In this document: positions 6,945 to 13,957 of the stretch, piece after piece
How positions within the stretch are numbered: position 1 is the stretch's first letter
Layout: every line of letters starts with the position of its first letter
From: JBAXQQ01 sp037131695
GTDB taxonomy: Bacteria; Armatimonadota; Hebobacteria; CAIYQO01
NCBI GenBank assembly: GCA_964638715.1
Contig: CAZWZF010000080.1
Location: 1-16,529, forward strand
Length of the DNA stretch: 16,529 nucleotides
Direction: 5' to 3'
The notes under the pieces: model-generated
Told to the model about the DNA's origin: nothing
Databases searched by the model: none
What the model saw: only the letters and a program-made list of their open reading frames with translations
Made by a program: the position numbers and the translations under genes

Positions 6945-8282
6945 TTACGGCAGATAACACCCGTTCTGTTGTAATTTGGCGCGCAAGTCATTAACATCAA
7001 TTTCCCTTACATCATTACCAACCTTTACCGCCATAGCCGCAGCAACACCAGCAGCTTCTCCCATTGCCAGGCAAACCGGCATTACCCGGGTGCTGCCTTG
7101 TACAGTGCGGTCGGTTGATATGGAACGCCCGGCTACCAGCACGTTGCGCAGTTTTAGCGGGGTCAGGCAGCGGTAAGGTATCCCGTGGGAGTCGCCTTTG
7201 CCATAATGCATTGCCCGGGTCATTGTCGGGTCTTTTTTGTTTAGCAGCGATTCACCGACTTCATTTTTCGCGGTATGGATATCAATGAAATAACTGTTGC
7301 GGCAAATTTCATCAGGAAATGATTGCCGTGCAACCCAATCATCGATAGTCAGGATGTAGTCGCCTTTAATGCGTCGGCTTTCGCGTACCCCCATCAATGA
7401 AGCGGTATTGACCAAAAAAGCATTGGCAAATGCCTTGGGATAATAAATTGCCAGTGCGTCGCGGAATTGCGCAGCCAGTTCGCGACCTTCAATCATTGCC
7501 TTTGACAAACTATGCGGATCAGTCGAATCAACATCCCACAGATGACCAGCGTTAAAACCGACAGTTTTTGGGCCTACAATATTGTTGCAGGCATGGGTAT
7601 CTTTTATCAGCGGAAAACGCGGGTCTTGCGCAATCGCCCATATCGGACTGTCCGGGTTGTTATTATGCAGGGATACTCCGTTCAGATAAGCGTATTCATC
7701 AACATTTGTCAGTTCGAAACAATGGGTTACCGGCATCATTTCGCCTTTGTTGTCGCCTTTGTCAAAATCGGCACCAGCAAAAGCGCAAAGGTCAGCATCG
7801 CCGGTACAATCTATCACCACCGATGCACGGTAAGCCTTCAAACCTTCCTTATTGGCAACCAGTAGGTAGTTTATGTTGCCGGCGTCATCGCGGTCAACGC
7901 CTACGCATTGCGAGAAAAACAACACTTCCGCGCCGCTGCCGGTTACTAACTTATCGTAAACACTTTTCAATAACTCGTGATTAATAGGAACCCAATCAAC
8001 ATCGGTATCTTTCACGTGAGGCATTCCGGCTTTACATTCATTTAATACTTCCAGCGCGATGCCGCGATATATAATCTGTTCTTTATCAGTATACGGACAC
8101 CAGGCAGGAACAAGGCCAGAAGTTCCCATACCGCCCAGCATACCAGTAGCCTCAATCAGCAGCGTTTTAGCCCCTTCCCGCGCCGCAGCCGTTGCCGCCG
8201 CGCAACCGGCAGGACCACCGCCAGCCACAATAACATCCCACCCGTCACAAACAGGAATCTCACGTTTTAATTCATATTTCAT
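6945..8282 (-). CDS. FAD-dependent oxidoreductase (FAD_oxidored family), upstream member of tandem pair
   Basis: 445 residues from the chosen ATG at 8282. The N terminus reads MKYELKREIPVCDGWDVIVA, then GGGPAG at 21-26 and the acidic Glu at 44 that should bind the FAD ribose, then LGGMGTSG. It shares VIDCTGDADLCAFAGADF, GVRESRRIKGDYILTIDDW, IPYRCLTPLKLRNVLVAGR and GEAAGVAAA with its neighbour. The reading frame stays open to a TTG at 8330 (461 residues), but that TTG is part of the likely -35 box, while the ATG at 8282 follows GGGTGG and restores the normal family N terminus, so 8282 is preferred. Substrate unknown; it is probably a cytoplasmic flavin oxidase or dehydrogenase of organic compounds. 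First gene of a two-gene operon. Both proteins may form a heteromer or act on successive substrates, which is inference. Confidence 0.88.
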   Translation of the reverse strand: MKYELKREIPVCDGWDVIVAGGGPAGCAAATAAAREGAKTLLIEATGMLGGMGTSGLVPAWCPYTDKEQIIYRGIALEVLNECKAGMPHVKDTDVDWVPINHELLKSVYDKLVTGSGAEVLFFSQCVGVDRDDAGNINYLLVANKEGLKAYRASVVIDCTGDADLCAFAGADFDKGDNKGEMMPVTHCFELTNVDEYAYLNGVSLHNNNPDSPIWAIAQDPRFPLIKDTHACNNIVGPKTVGFNAGHLWDVDSTDPHSLSKAMIEGRELAAQFRDALAIYYPKAFANAFLVNTASLMGVRESRRIKGDYILTIDDWVARQSFPDEICRNSYFIDIHTAKNEVGESLLNKKDPTMTRAMHYGKGDSHGIPYRCLTPLKLRNVLVAGRSISTDRTVQGSTRVMPVCLAMGEAAGVAAAMAVKVGNDVREIDVNDLRAKLQQNGCYLP

Positions 8283-8301
8283 GGTAATACCACCCGAATT
8301 G

Positions 8302-8330
8302 ATTATACATTTTGGAGATATATTGAGCAA
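8302..8330 (-). promoter_or_regulatory. Promoter of the FAD oxidoreductase operon
   Basis: On the minus strand TTGCTC (complement of 8325-8330), a 17-nt spacer, and a perfect TATAAT (complement of 8302-8307). The start of transcription would fall about 12-13 nt before the ATG at 8282, just at the GGGTGG ribosome binding site, giving a very short leader. This placement also argues against translation from the TTG at 8330. Confidence 0.6.
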
Positions 8331-8416
8331 ACAAAAAATATGGTTTTTTATTTATTGCAAGCATGGGACAAACAGCCTTCCCGGCTTCGCCGTTCGATGA
8401 CAGTCCCAATTCAAAT

Positions 8417-8458
8417 ATCAGTCGGATATGTCGGATCGGACTGATTAGTCGTATGTAG
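8417..8458. repeat. Degenerate short tandem repeat around GTCGGAT with 7-bp inverted arms
   Basis: Units of about nine bases can be read in series: CAGTCGGAT, ATGTCGGAT, CGGACTGAT, TAGTCGTAT, GTAGTC. ATCAGTC (8417-8423) and GACTGAT (8439-8445) form a perfect 7-bp inverted repeat. It lies in the 229-bp gap after the HD-GYP gene and could be a weak terminator for the signalling operon, but no T run follows. The rest of the gap (8283-8416, 8459-8511) holds the FAD operon promoter and nothing else I recognise. Confidence 0.4.
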
Positions 8459-8511
8459 TCAGAAAATTTTAAATAATAAGCAACAAAAGCGAAAGTATTA
8501 TACTAAATTTT

Positions 8512-9561
8512 TCACATCTTCTCTGAAGTTGTATTTTTTCGTATTTCACGAAATTCTTCGTGGATATCGCACATACACTGGAATATTTTCGGATCAAAAT
8601 GATGCCCGGATCCCGCTATCATCATGGGGAATGCTTCTTCTTCACTAAATGCTTTTCGATATACGCGGTCAGTGAGGAGAGCATCATATACATCAACTAT
8701 TGCTACTATGCGGGCACTTTCAGGAATTTCTTCTTTCGATAGCCCGTTTGGATAACCGCTGCCGTCCCAGCGTTCGTGGTGGTTAAGGGCGATTTCAACC
8801 GCCATATTCATTAATTGAATATTTGAACCTGCCAATATTCCCGCTCCCATTTTTGTATGTTTTTTCATAATTTCAAATTCTTCATTGGTAAACTTGCCTG
8901 ACTTCAACAAAATGTGGTCTGGTATGCCAATTTTTCCGATATCATGCATCGGTGCGGCGAGGCGCAGTAAATCCACCTGTTCTTCTGACCAGCCAAGTGC
9001 TTTGGCAAGTGCCGCGGCATACAATCCGATTCGACGAATATGGCTGCCTGTTTCTTCATCCCGGTATTCTGAAGCCGCCACCAGGTGCATGGTGATTTCT
9101 TCTTCACGATTGCGAATATCCCTGGTGCGTTCAAGCACCTGTGCTTGCAAATCATTCTCAAAATCGTTACGCAGTTTTTCCAAATCTTGACGACGCAAAG
9201 CATTAATGACATTTATCAGCAATTCGTTTGGCTGGAAAGGTTTTATCATATATCCATACGCGCCTTGTTCCAATGCCTGTATTGCCGTTTCCTGGCTGTC
9301 AAGACCTGTCAGCATAATTACTGCTATATCAGGACGCAACTTGCGGGCAAGCGACAACAATTCAATACCTGTCATACCCGGCATCATTATATCTGTAATC
9401 ATTAACGCGAAATCCTGAATAAGCAGCAAATCCAGTGCTTCCTTACCGCTGCAAGCCTGAATACAGGTATAACCTTTTTCCTGCAATATGCGAGCGACTA
9501 ATCGACGCAAGTAATCTTCATCATCAACTACCAGTATATTAATATCAAAGTTATTGGGCAT
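8512..9561 (-). CDS. Response regulator with HD-GYP domain, c-di-GMP phosphodiesterase
   Basis: 349 residues. A CheY-like receiver spans about 7-125, with acidic pocket DDED at 13-16, phosphoacceptor Asp57 (ITDIMMPG), Thr85 and Lys107 (IKPFQ). A charged coiled-coil linker covers about 126-155. The HD-GYP domain (about 156-340) retains the key residues: HDIGKIGIPD with His206-Asp207, ILLKSGKFT, HHE at 261-263 and DGSGYP at 266-271, then ARIVAIVDVYDALLTDRVYR. HD-GYP enzymes hydrolyse cyclic di-GMP to pGpG or GMP using a di- or tri-metal centre; all motifs are intact, so activity is expected. Last gene of the six-gene signalling operon: its ATG overlaps the previous stop by one base (TAATG) with GGGAGA upstream, consistent with translational coupling. 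Phosphorylation by the kinases upstream presumably controls hydrolysis. It is the only recognisable output enzyme of the operon. Confidence 0.93.
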   Translation of the reverse strand: MPNNFDINILVVDDEDYLRRLVARILQEKGYTCIQACSGKEALDLLLIQDFALMITDIMMPGMTGIELLSLARKLRPDIAVIMLTGLDSQETAIQALEQGAYGYMIKPFQPNELLINVINALRRQDLEKLRNDFENDLQAQVLERTRDIRNREEEITMHLVAASEYRDEETGSHIRRIGLYAAALAKALGWSEEQVDLLRLAAPMHDIGKIGIPDHILLKSGKFTNEEFEIMKKHTKMGAGILAGSNIQLMNMAVEIALNHHERWDGSGYPNGLSKEEIPESARIVAIVDVYDALLTDRVYRKAFSEEEAFPMMIAGSGHHFDPKIFQCMCDIHEEFREIRKNTTSEKM

Positions 9562-10052
9562 TATATTTTCTCCCTGCCATGATTATTTAACCATTCTTTA
9601 TTCCGGAATTCTTTATTTATTTCATGAATTTGTTTCTCTAATTCTTTTTCATAGTCATCACGCATCTTTTCTGATTTACGACGATGCAAAGCACTAAAAA
9701 CATTCATAAGAAGTTCATTAACCTGGAATGGTTTAATCATATAACCATAGGCACCTTGTTCTATAGCTTGAATTGCAGTTTCTTTCTTATCTACACTTGT
9801 CAGCATGATAATTGCCATATCTGGTTTTAAGTTACGTACAGTTGTTAATAATTTCATTCCCGATATACCTGGCATCATAATATCGGTAATAAGCAAATCA
9901 AAATCCTGATTTTGCAATATTTCCAATGCTTCAGTGCCATTCGATGCCTGAACAGTTGAATAGCCGTCAATAAGCAGAATTTCTTCAACTAACCCTCGTA
10001 TACTTTCATCATCATCAACAACAAGGATAAAAACATCAGAATTATTTTTCAT
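9561..10052 (-). CDS. Single-domain response regulator, paralogue of the HD-GYP protein's receiver
   Basis: 163 residues: a complete receiver (about 7-125; acidic pocket DDDE at 13-16, phosphoacceptor Asp57, Thr85, Lys107) plus a charged helical tail ending NNHGREKI. By hand alignment without gaps, 77 of the first 124 residues match the receiver of the next gene, including identical LITDIMMPG-type and AYGYMIKPFQ segments. The tail corresponds to the coiled-coil linker of the HD-GYP protein, but the HD-GYP domain is absent, so this looks like a duplicate that never had, or has lost, the enzyme part. It may act as a phosphate sink, a phosphotransfer intermediate, or a dimer partner of its neighbour. 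GAGAGG precedes the ATG. It overlaps the hybrid kinase gene by 11 nt and the HD-GYP gene by 1 nt. This stretch is notably AT-rich (15 G+C in 60 at 9601-9660). Confidence 0.9.
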   Translation of the reverse strand: MKNNSDVFILVVDDDESIRGLVEEILLIDGYSTVQASNGTEALEILQNQDFDLLITDIMMPGISGMKLLTTVRNLKPDMAIIMLTSVDKKETAIQAIEQGAYGYMIKPFQVNELLMNVFSALHRRKSEKMRDDYEKELEKQIHEINKEFRNKEWLNNHGREKI

Positions 10053-12369
10053 TTAATACCTCTCTTATTTTCTTTCCCAGAGAGTCATATTTGAAGGGTT
10101 TTTGTATGAATGGCGCGTTTGCATCAAGCATTTTATGAGGTAATCTGGCGTTATCTGGATAACCAGACATGAATAAAACCTTCAAATGCGGGTATTTCTC
10201 ATGTATGGATTCATAAAGTTGCGGACCTGTTTGTTCTGGCATTACTACATCTGTCAGCATTAATGCTATCTCATCACCATGCTCTTCAAGGATTGATATG
10301 GCCTCAGACGGCAAAGCTGCTGCTAATACTTTATATCCTTGTTTCTCTAATATTCTCTGCGCTATATTACGCACGGTATCTTCGTCTTCAACTATAAGGA
10401 TTGTTTCTGTACCAGATAGGTTTTCAGATTGACTTATAATTGATAGCGTGTCAACCACACCTTCTATTTTGGGAAGGTATATTTTAAAAGTTGTCCCCAT
10501 ATCTTTCTCGCTATACGCCCAGATATTACCGCCATGCTGCTTAACGATGCCATAGACTGTTGCCAATCCTAAACCGGTACCTTTGCCGATTCCTTTTGTT
10601 GTAAAGAACGGTTCAAATATATGCTCCAACACTGATACATCCATCCCGCATCCTGTATCAGTCACAGATATTACTACATAAGAACCAGGCAATGTACCAA
10701 CATGTGTGTTGGCATAATCCTCATCAATTTCAATGTCAGATGTTTCAATGGTTAATTTCCCGCCATTCGGCATGGCATCACGTGAATTTATAACAAGGTT
10801 AACCAAAACTTGCTCAATTTGTCCAGGATCAGCCTTTACAATTCCGTCTATAGAGTTTGAAACAAATTTCAAATCAATCTGTTCACCAATCAATCGGCCC
10901 AACATTTTTATTAAATTTCTTACCAGCATATTGATATCAATAATAACTGGCAGCAAAGTCTGCCGCCTGCTGAAAGCGAGTAATTGACGCGTTAAATCAG
11001 CAGCACGTTTTGCCAGTGTCAATACTTCGGCAAGGTCATCGCGTGATGATGATCCTTCTGGTGCGGCATCATGTGCAAACTGGGTGAACCCTTTAATGCC
11101 AGTCAGCAGGTTATTAAAGTCATGGGCAACGCCGGCGGCTAATTGACCAACAGATTCAAGGCGCTGCTGCTGCCTTAACTGTTCTTCCAAATTTACACGT
11201 TCTGATTCCAACTTCTTGCGTTCTGTGATGTCGATACCGATTCCTACAAGGAACGGACTATTGTCGATCATCATTTGTTGGCCTGTCATCAGGAGCCATT
11301 TGTATGCCGGTCCACCGTGCAAAAGAACCCGGCTTTCAACTAACTCGTAAGTACTTTTTTGCGATAATACGTTCGCTATTTTCGACTGGACCAACTCGCG
11401 GTCGTCTGGATAAATGGTATCTATCGCGTTCATACCGGCGATCTGGCCTTCCAGTTTGCCGACAATCACCTCACGCTGGTAAGCGTTCCAACGAAAATAT
11501 TGGCCATTTGCGTCGAGCATGTAGAAGGTGCCGGGGATACTGTCGATAATTGCCTTGCTGATGACTTGCTCTTGTTTTATCAATTCTTCCGCCTGCTTGC
11601 GCGCGGTGATGTCGTGATAATTTCCCAGCAGGCCGTTGATGTCGGGGTCATGCGTAAGATTAATACCGACAAATTCTATCCATTTGTATTGGCCGTCCTT
11701 GCACTGGTAACGGCATTCCGTACTTCCGGTCGCATCTGGTTCACGAAAGAGAGCACCAATGAATTTCCAGGCATGGGCGAGGTCATCAGGATGCACATTA
11801 TCCAATGCGCCAGCGCCGATGACCTCCTCGGGTCGCCAGCCAAACAACCGCTCGATGTTGGGAGACTTGTAGCGATTGATGCCATCCTTATCGATGATAA
11901 CAATCACGTCGCCGATATTTGCTAAAAGTTTGCTGTACCTGATATCCCTCGCCTGCAACGCCGTCTCTGCAGAGCGGTGCTGCTGGAGCAGTGTCCACTC
12001 GCGGAGGATTCTCTTTACAGAGTGGGGCATGGCAGCAAACACTTCGGAGGATTTGACGACATAGTCCAGCGCGCCTGCTTTCATCACTTCAACGACAATG
12101 GGCTGACTGCCGAACGCGGTCATCACCAGGACTGGGAATGGCGCATCTTCCGGCGGATTTGACAGGATTTCCACAGCGCGGCCGTCGGGTAGGTTCAGGT
12201 CAACCAACGCAATGTCGGGCGAATGTTCGGCAATATACGCGCGGTATTCCAGTAAGGTGCCGACGGCGTGGATATTCACAGGCACCCCTTCATCTTCAAA
12301 GGCGCGGCGGATAGCCTCGACGTGCGCCGCGTTGTCTTCTACTATAATCAGATTCAGAGGGGTCATCAT
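10042..12369 (-). CDS. Hybrid sensor kinase: REC-PAS-PAS-HisKA-HATPase-REC
   Basis: 775 residues, no membrane segments, so a soluble hub. An N-terminal receiver spans about 4-125 (Asp57 in VDLNLPDG, Thr84, Lys106). Two PAS domains with PAC ends lie at about 141-258 (GNYHDITARKQAEE) and 268-384 (GIGIDITERKKLE). The HisKA H-box AAGVAHDFNNLL has His416; the ATPase domain shows the N-box (VNLVINSRDAM, Asn528), G1 box DTGCGM at 571-576, FEPFFTTK, and G2 box GKGTGLGL near 596. A C-terminal receiver (about 656-775) has Asp707 and Lys757. The HDFNNLL type of kinase normally passes phosphate to its own or a partner receiver. A receiver at each end lets it take input from the upstream kinases and pass phosphate on, which is inference. 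It starts at an ATGA overlap with the Rcp1-type regulator gene (GGAG upstream) and overlaps the next gene by 11 nt. G+C is higher in the N-terminal part than in the C-terminal part. Confidence 0.93.
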   Translation of the reverse strand: MMTPLNLIIVEDNAAHVEAIRRAFEDEGVPVNIHAVGTLLEYRAYIAEHSPDIALVDLNLPDGRAVEILSNPPEDAPFPVLVMTAFGSQPIVVEVMKAGALDYVVKSSEVFAAMPHSVKRILREWTLLQQHRSAETALQARDIRYSKLLANIGDVIVIIDKDGINRYKSPNIERLFGWRPEEVIGAGALDNVHPDDLAHAWKFIGALFREPDATGSTECRYQCKDGQYKWIEFVGINLTHDPDINGLLGNYHDITARKQAEELIKQEQVISKAIIDSIPGTFYMLDANGQYFRWNAYQREVIVGKLEGQIAGMNAIDTIYPDDRELVQSKIANVLSQKSTYELVESRVLLHGGPAYKWLLMTGQQMMIDNSPFLVGIGIDITERKKLESERVNLEEQLRQQQRLESVGQLAAGVAHDFNNLLTGIKGFTQFAHDAAPEGSSSRDDLAEVLTLAKRAADLTRQLLAFSRRQTLLPVIIDINMLVRNLIKMLGRLIGEQIDLKFVSNSIDGIVKADPGQIEQVLVNLVINSRDAMPNGGKLTIETSDIEIDEDYANTHVGTLPGSYVVISVTDTGCGMDVSVLEHIFEPFFTTKGIGKGTGLGLATVYGIVKQHGGNIWAYSEKDMGTTFKIYLPKIEGVVDTLSIISQSENLSGTETILIVEDEDTVRNIAQRILEKQGYKVLAAALPSEAISILEEHGDEIALMLTDVVMPEQTGPQLYESIHEKYPHLKVLFMSGYPDNARLPHKMLDANAPFIQKPFKYDSLGKKIREVLNEK

Positions 12370-12815
12370 TCACTCCAATCCGGATACTGGTTCCAAGCCA
12401 CCCAATAGAAGCCGAAGGTTGTCATCAATTCAGTGAACTTCGTGAAATCAACCGGCTTGACCAGGTAACTGTTGGCGTGGAGGGCATACGCCTTAACCAT
12501 GTCCTGTTCGGCTTTCGAGGTGGTCAATACCACCACCGGAATCGAACTGAACTCAGGGTTGGTCTTGATGTGCTGCAGAACCTCCAACCCGTTCACCTTT
12601 GGCAGGCGCAGGTCGAGTAGAATGATGCCGGGCCGCGGCGAGTCGGCATGGTCGCTGAATTCACTCTGATGGTGCAGGTAATCCAGTGCCGCCTGCCCGT
12701 TGTCGACGTGCATCATCCGGTTGGCCAGTCGGCAGTCCGTGAAGTTCCGCCGCACAATCTCGGCATGTGCCGCATCATCTTCCACCAGCAATACTACTAT
12801 CGGTTCACCTTTCAT
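12366..12815 (-). CDS. Rcp1-type single-domain response regulator
   Basis: 149 residues, a lone receiver of the Rcp1 type: acidic pocket VEDDAAHAEI, phosphoacceptor Asp68 in LLDLRLPKVNGLEVL, Thr98, and Lys120 in SYLVKPVDF. The longer loop before the Asp (QSEFSDHADSPRPG) and the C-terminal segment ending WNQYPDWSE fit regulators that pair with SHDLxxPL-type kinases such as phytochromes. No output domain, so it acts by protein contact or phosphotransfer. It lies directly after two kinases of that type, overlapping the second by ATGA and the following hybrid kinase by ATGA; GGGGA precedes its start. The likely partners are therefore the two kinases upstream, with phosphate perhaps passed on to the hybrid kinase. 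Confidence 0.92.
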   Translation of the reverse strand: MKGEPIVVLLVEDDAAHAEIVRRNFTDCRLANRMMHVDNGQAALDYLHHQSEFSDHADSPRPGIILLDLRLPKVNGLEVLQHIKTNPEFSSIPVVVLTTSKAEQDMVKAYALHANSYLVKPVDFTKFTELMTTFGFYWVAWNQYPDWSE

Positions 12816-13957
12816 AATTTATCCCCTTTGTTTGCTTGTTGAATCGCCCCCGGCAATGTAAAATAAAAGCACGTTCCCTGCCCGATACCAGCGGACTCCA
12901 CCCAAACGCGCCCATTGTGCAATTCCACGATCCGCTTAACCAGCGTCAGACCCATGCCGATCCCTTCGATGTGCGGATCGAGCTTTTCGAACAACCCGAA
13001 CACCTTCGCCTGGTGGCGCGGGTCAATCCCGCTTCCGTTGTCGCGCACGAAAAATACCGTCTCCGCGCTGTGCGTCTCCACGCCGATTTCGATGTGCGGC
13101 GCAGGCTGATTGTCCATGAACTTGCAGGCGTTGTCCACCAGATTCTGGAACAACCCCACAAAGCGCGCGCGGTCGCCGTGAAGCGTAATAGGTTCCTCGG
13201 TCACCGTCACCTGCACGCCGCGTTGGGCAATGCGCCCAGCCACCAGGTCCAATACTTCTTTCACTACATCCTGAAGCAGGACATTCTCCGGTGGGTTAAA
13301 TTGATGCCCGAGGCGCGACAGTTTAAGCAGTTCATCAAGCAGTTGCGCCATTTTATCAGCCGCCGCGTGCATAAATTCAAAATCCGTCGCCATTCTGCCG
13401 GCATTATTGGCGAGGATATCCTGTTCCAGATGTCCGAGAAAGGTTTGCAAAGTCACCACCGGGCTGCGCAAATCGTGCGAGACCGTATAAACGAATCGCT
13501 CTAATTCTTCGCTCTTGGTCCGTATCGCTTCTTCCGCCTGCACACGTTCGGTGATGTCGCGGACGGTGGCTTGCAGAAAGACCTTCCCGTCTGTCTCTAT
13601 CCGGCTCAACCGCACGGTGGCGGGGAACAACTCGCCGCTGATGCGCCGGTGCGTCCACTCGAAATAGTGCGAGCCGACGCGCAGCGCGGTCTCGATCATC
13701 TCCTGGGCTTTCTCGACAGACGCGCGTCCATCAGGTTGCTGTTCCGGCGACAACTCCCCCGGGCCAAGTTCCACGAACTGTGCCACGTCCCGCGCCCCGA
13801 ACATCACGACGGTGGCATGGTTGCCGGTGGTAAACTTCCAGGACGGCGGTTCTATGGTCATAATAGCATCACTGGAATTGTCGAATAACTGGCGAAAACG
13901 CTGTTCGCTCCGACGTATTTCCGCTTCGAGTTGTCGTCGGCTGGTGATGTTAGTCAT
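12812..13957 (-). CDS. Soluble PAS sensor histidine kinase
   Basis: 381 residues from ATG 13957. One PAS/PAC domain occupies about 15-140 (FRQLFDNSSDAIMTIE to FLQATVRDITERVQAE), then HisKA with His161 (SHDLRSPVV) and HATPase_c with N-box FQNLVDNACKF (Asn276), G1 box DNGSGID at 306-312 and G2 box GIGMGL near 332-337. No membrane segment, so a cytosolic sensor. An in-frame upstream ATG at 14014 would extend it to 400 residues, but the ATG at 13957 makes an exact ATGA overlap with the previous gene, like its neighbours, and removes an uncharacteristic N-terminal tail. Its kinase core is a close paralogue of that of the membrane kinase upstream: 60 of 72 identical residues over 301-372. It pairs with the Rcp1-type regulator that overlaps its stop codon by ATGA. 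Confidence 0.93.
   Translation of the reverse strand: MTNITSRRQLEAEIRRSEQRFRQLFDNSSDAIMTIEPPSWKFTTGNHATVVMFGARDVAQFVELGPGELSPEQQPDGRASVEKAQEMIETALRVGSHYFEWTHRRISGELFPATVRLSRIETDGKVFLQATVRDITERVQAEEAIRTKSEELERFVYTVSHDLRSPVVTLQTFLGHLEQDILANNAGRMATDFEFMHAAADKMAQLLDELLKLSRLGHQFNPPENVLLQDVVKEVLDLVAGRIAQRGVQVTVTEEPITLHGDRARFVGLFQNLVDNACKFMDNQPAPHIEIGVETHSAETVFFVRDNGSGIDPRHQAKVFGLFEKLDPHIEGIGMGLTLVKRIVELHNGRVWVESAGIGQGTCFYFTLPGAIQQANKGDKL

Noticed and set aside
8283..8330. N-terminal extension of the upstream FAD oxidoreductase from a TTG
   Set aside because: The TTG lies within the probable -35 box and the extension lacks family-like sequence; the ATG at 8282 has a Shine-Dalgarno-like GGGTGG.
8494..8511. 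TATAAT on the minus strand just after the HD-GYP stop as a promoter
   Set aside because: No minus-strand gene follows before the FAD operon, which has its own promoter; probably chance in an AT-rich gap.
12836..13504. 222-residue plus-strand reading frame opposite the soluble kinase gene
   Set aside because: It lies wholly antisense to a kinase with all motifs intact; long open frames on the opposite strand are expected in this GC-rich stretch.
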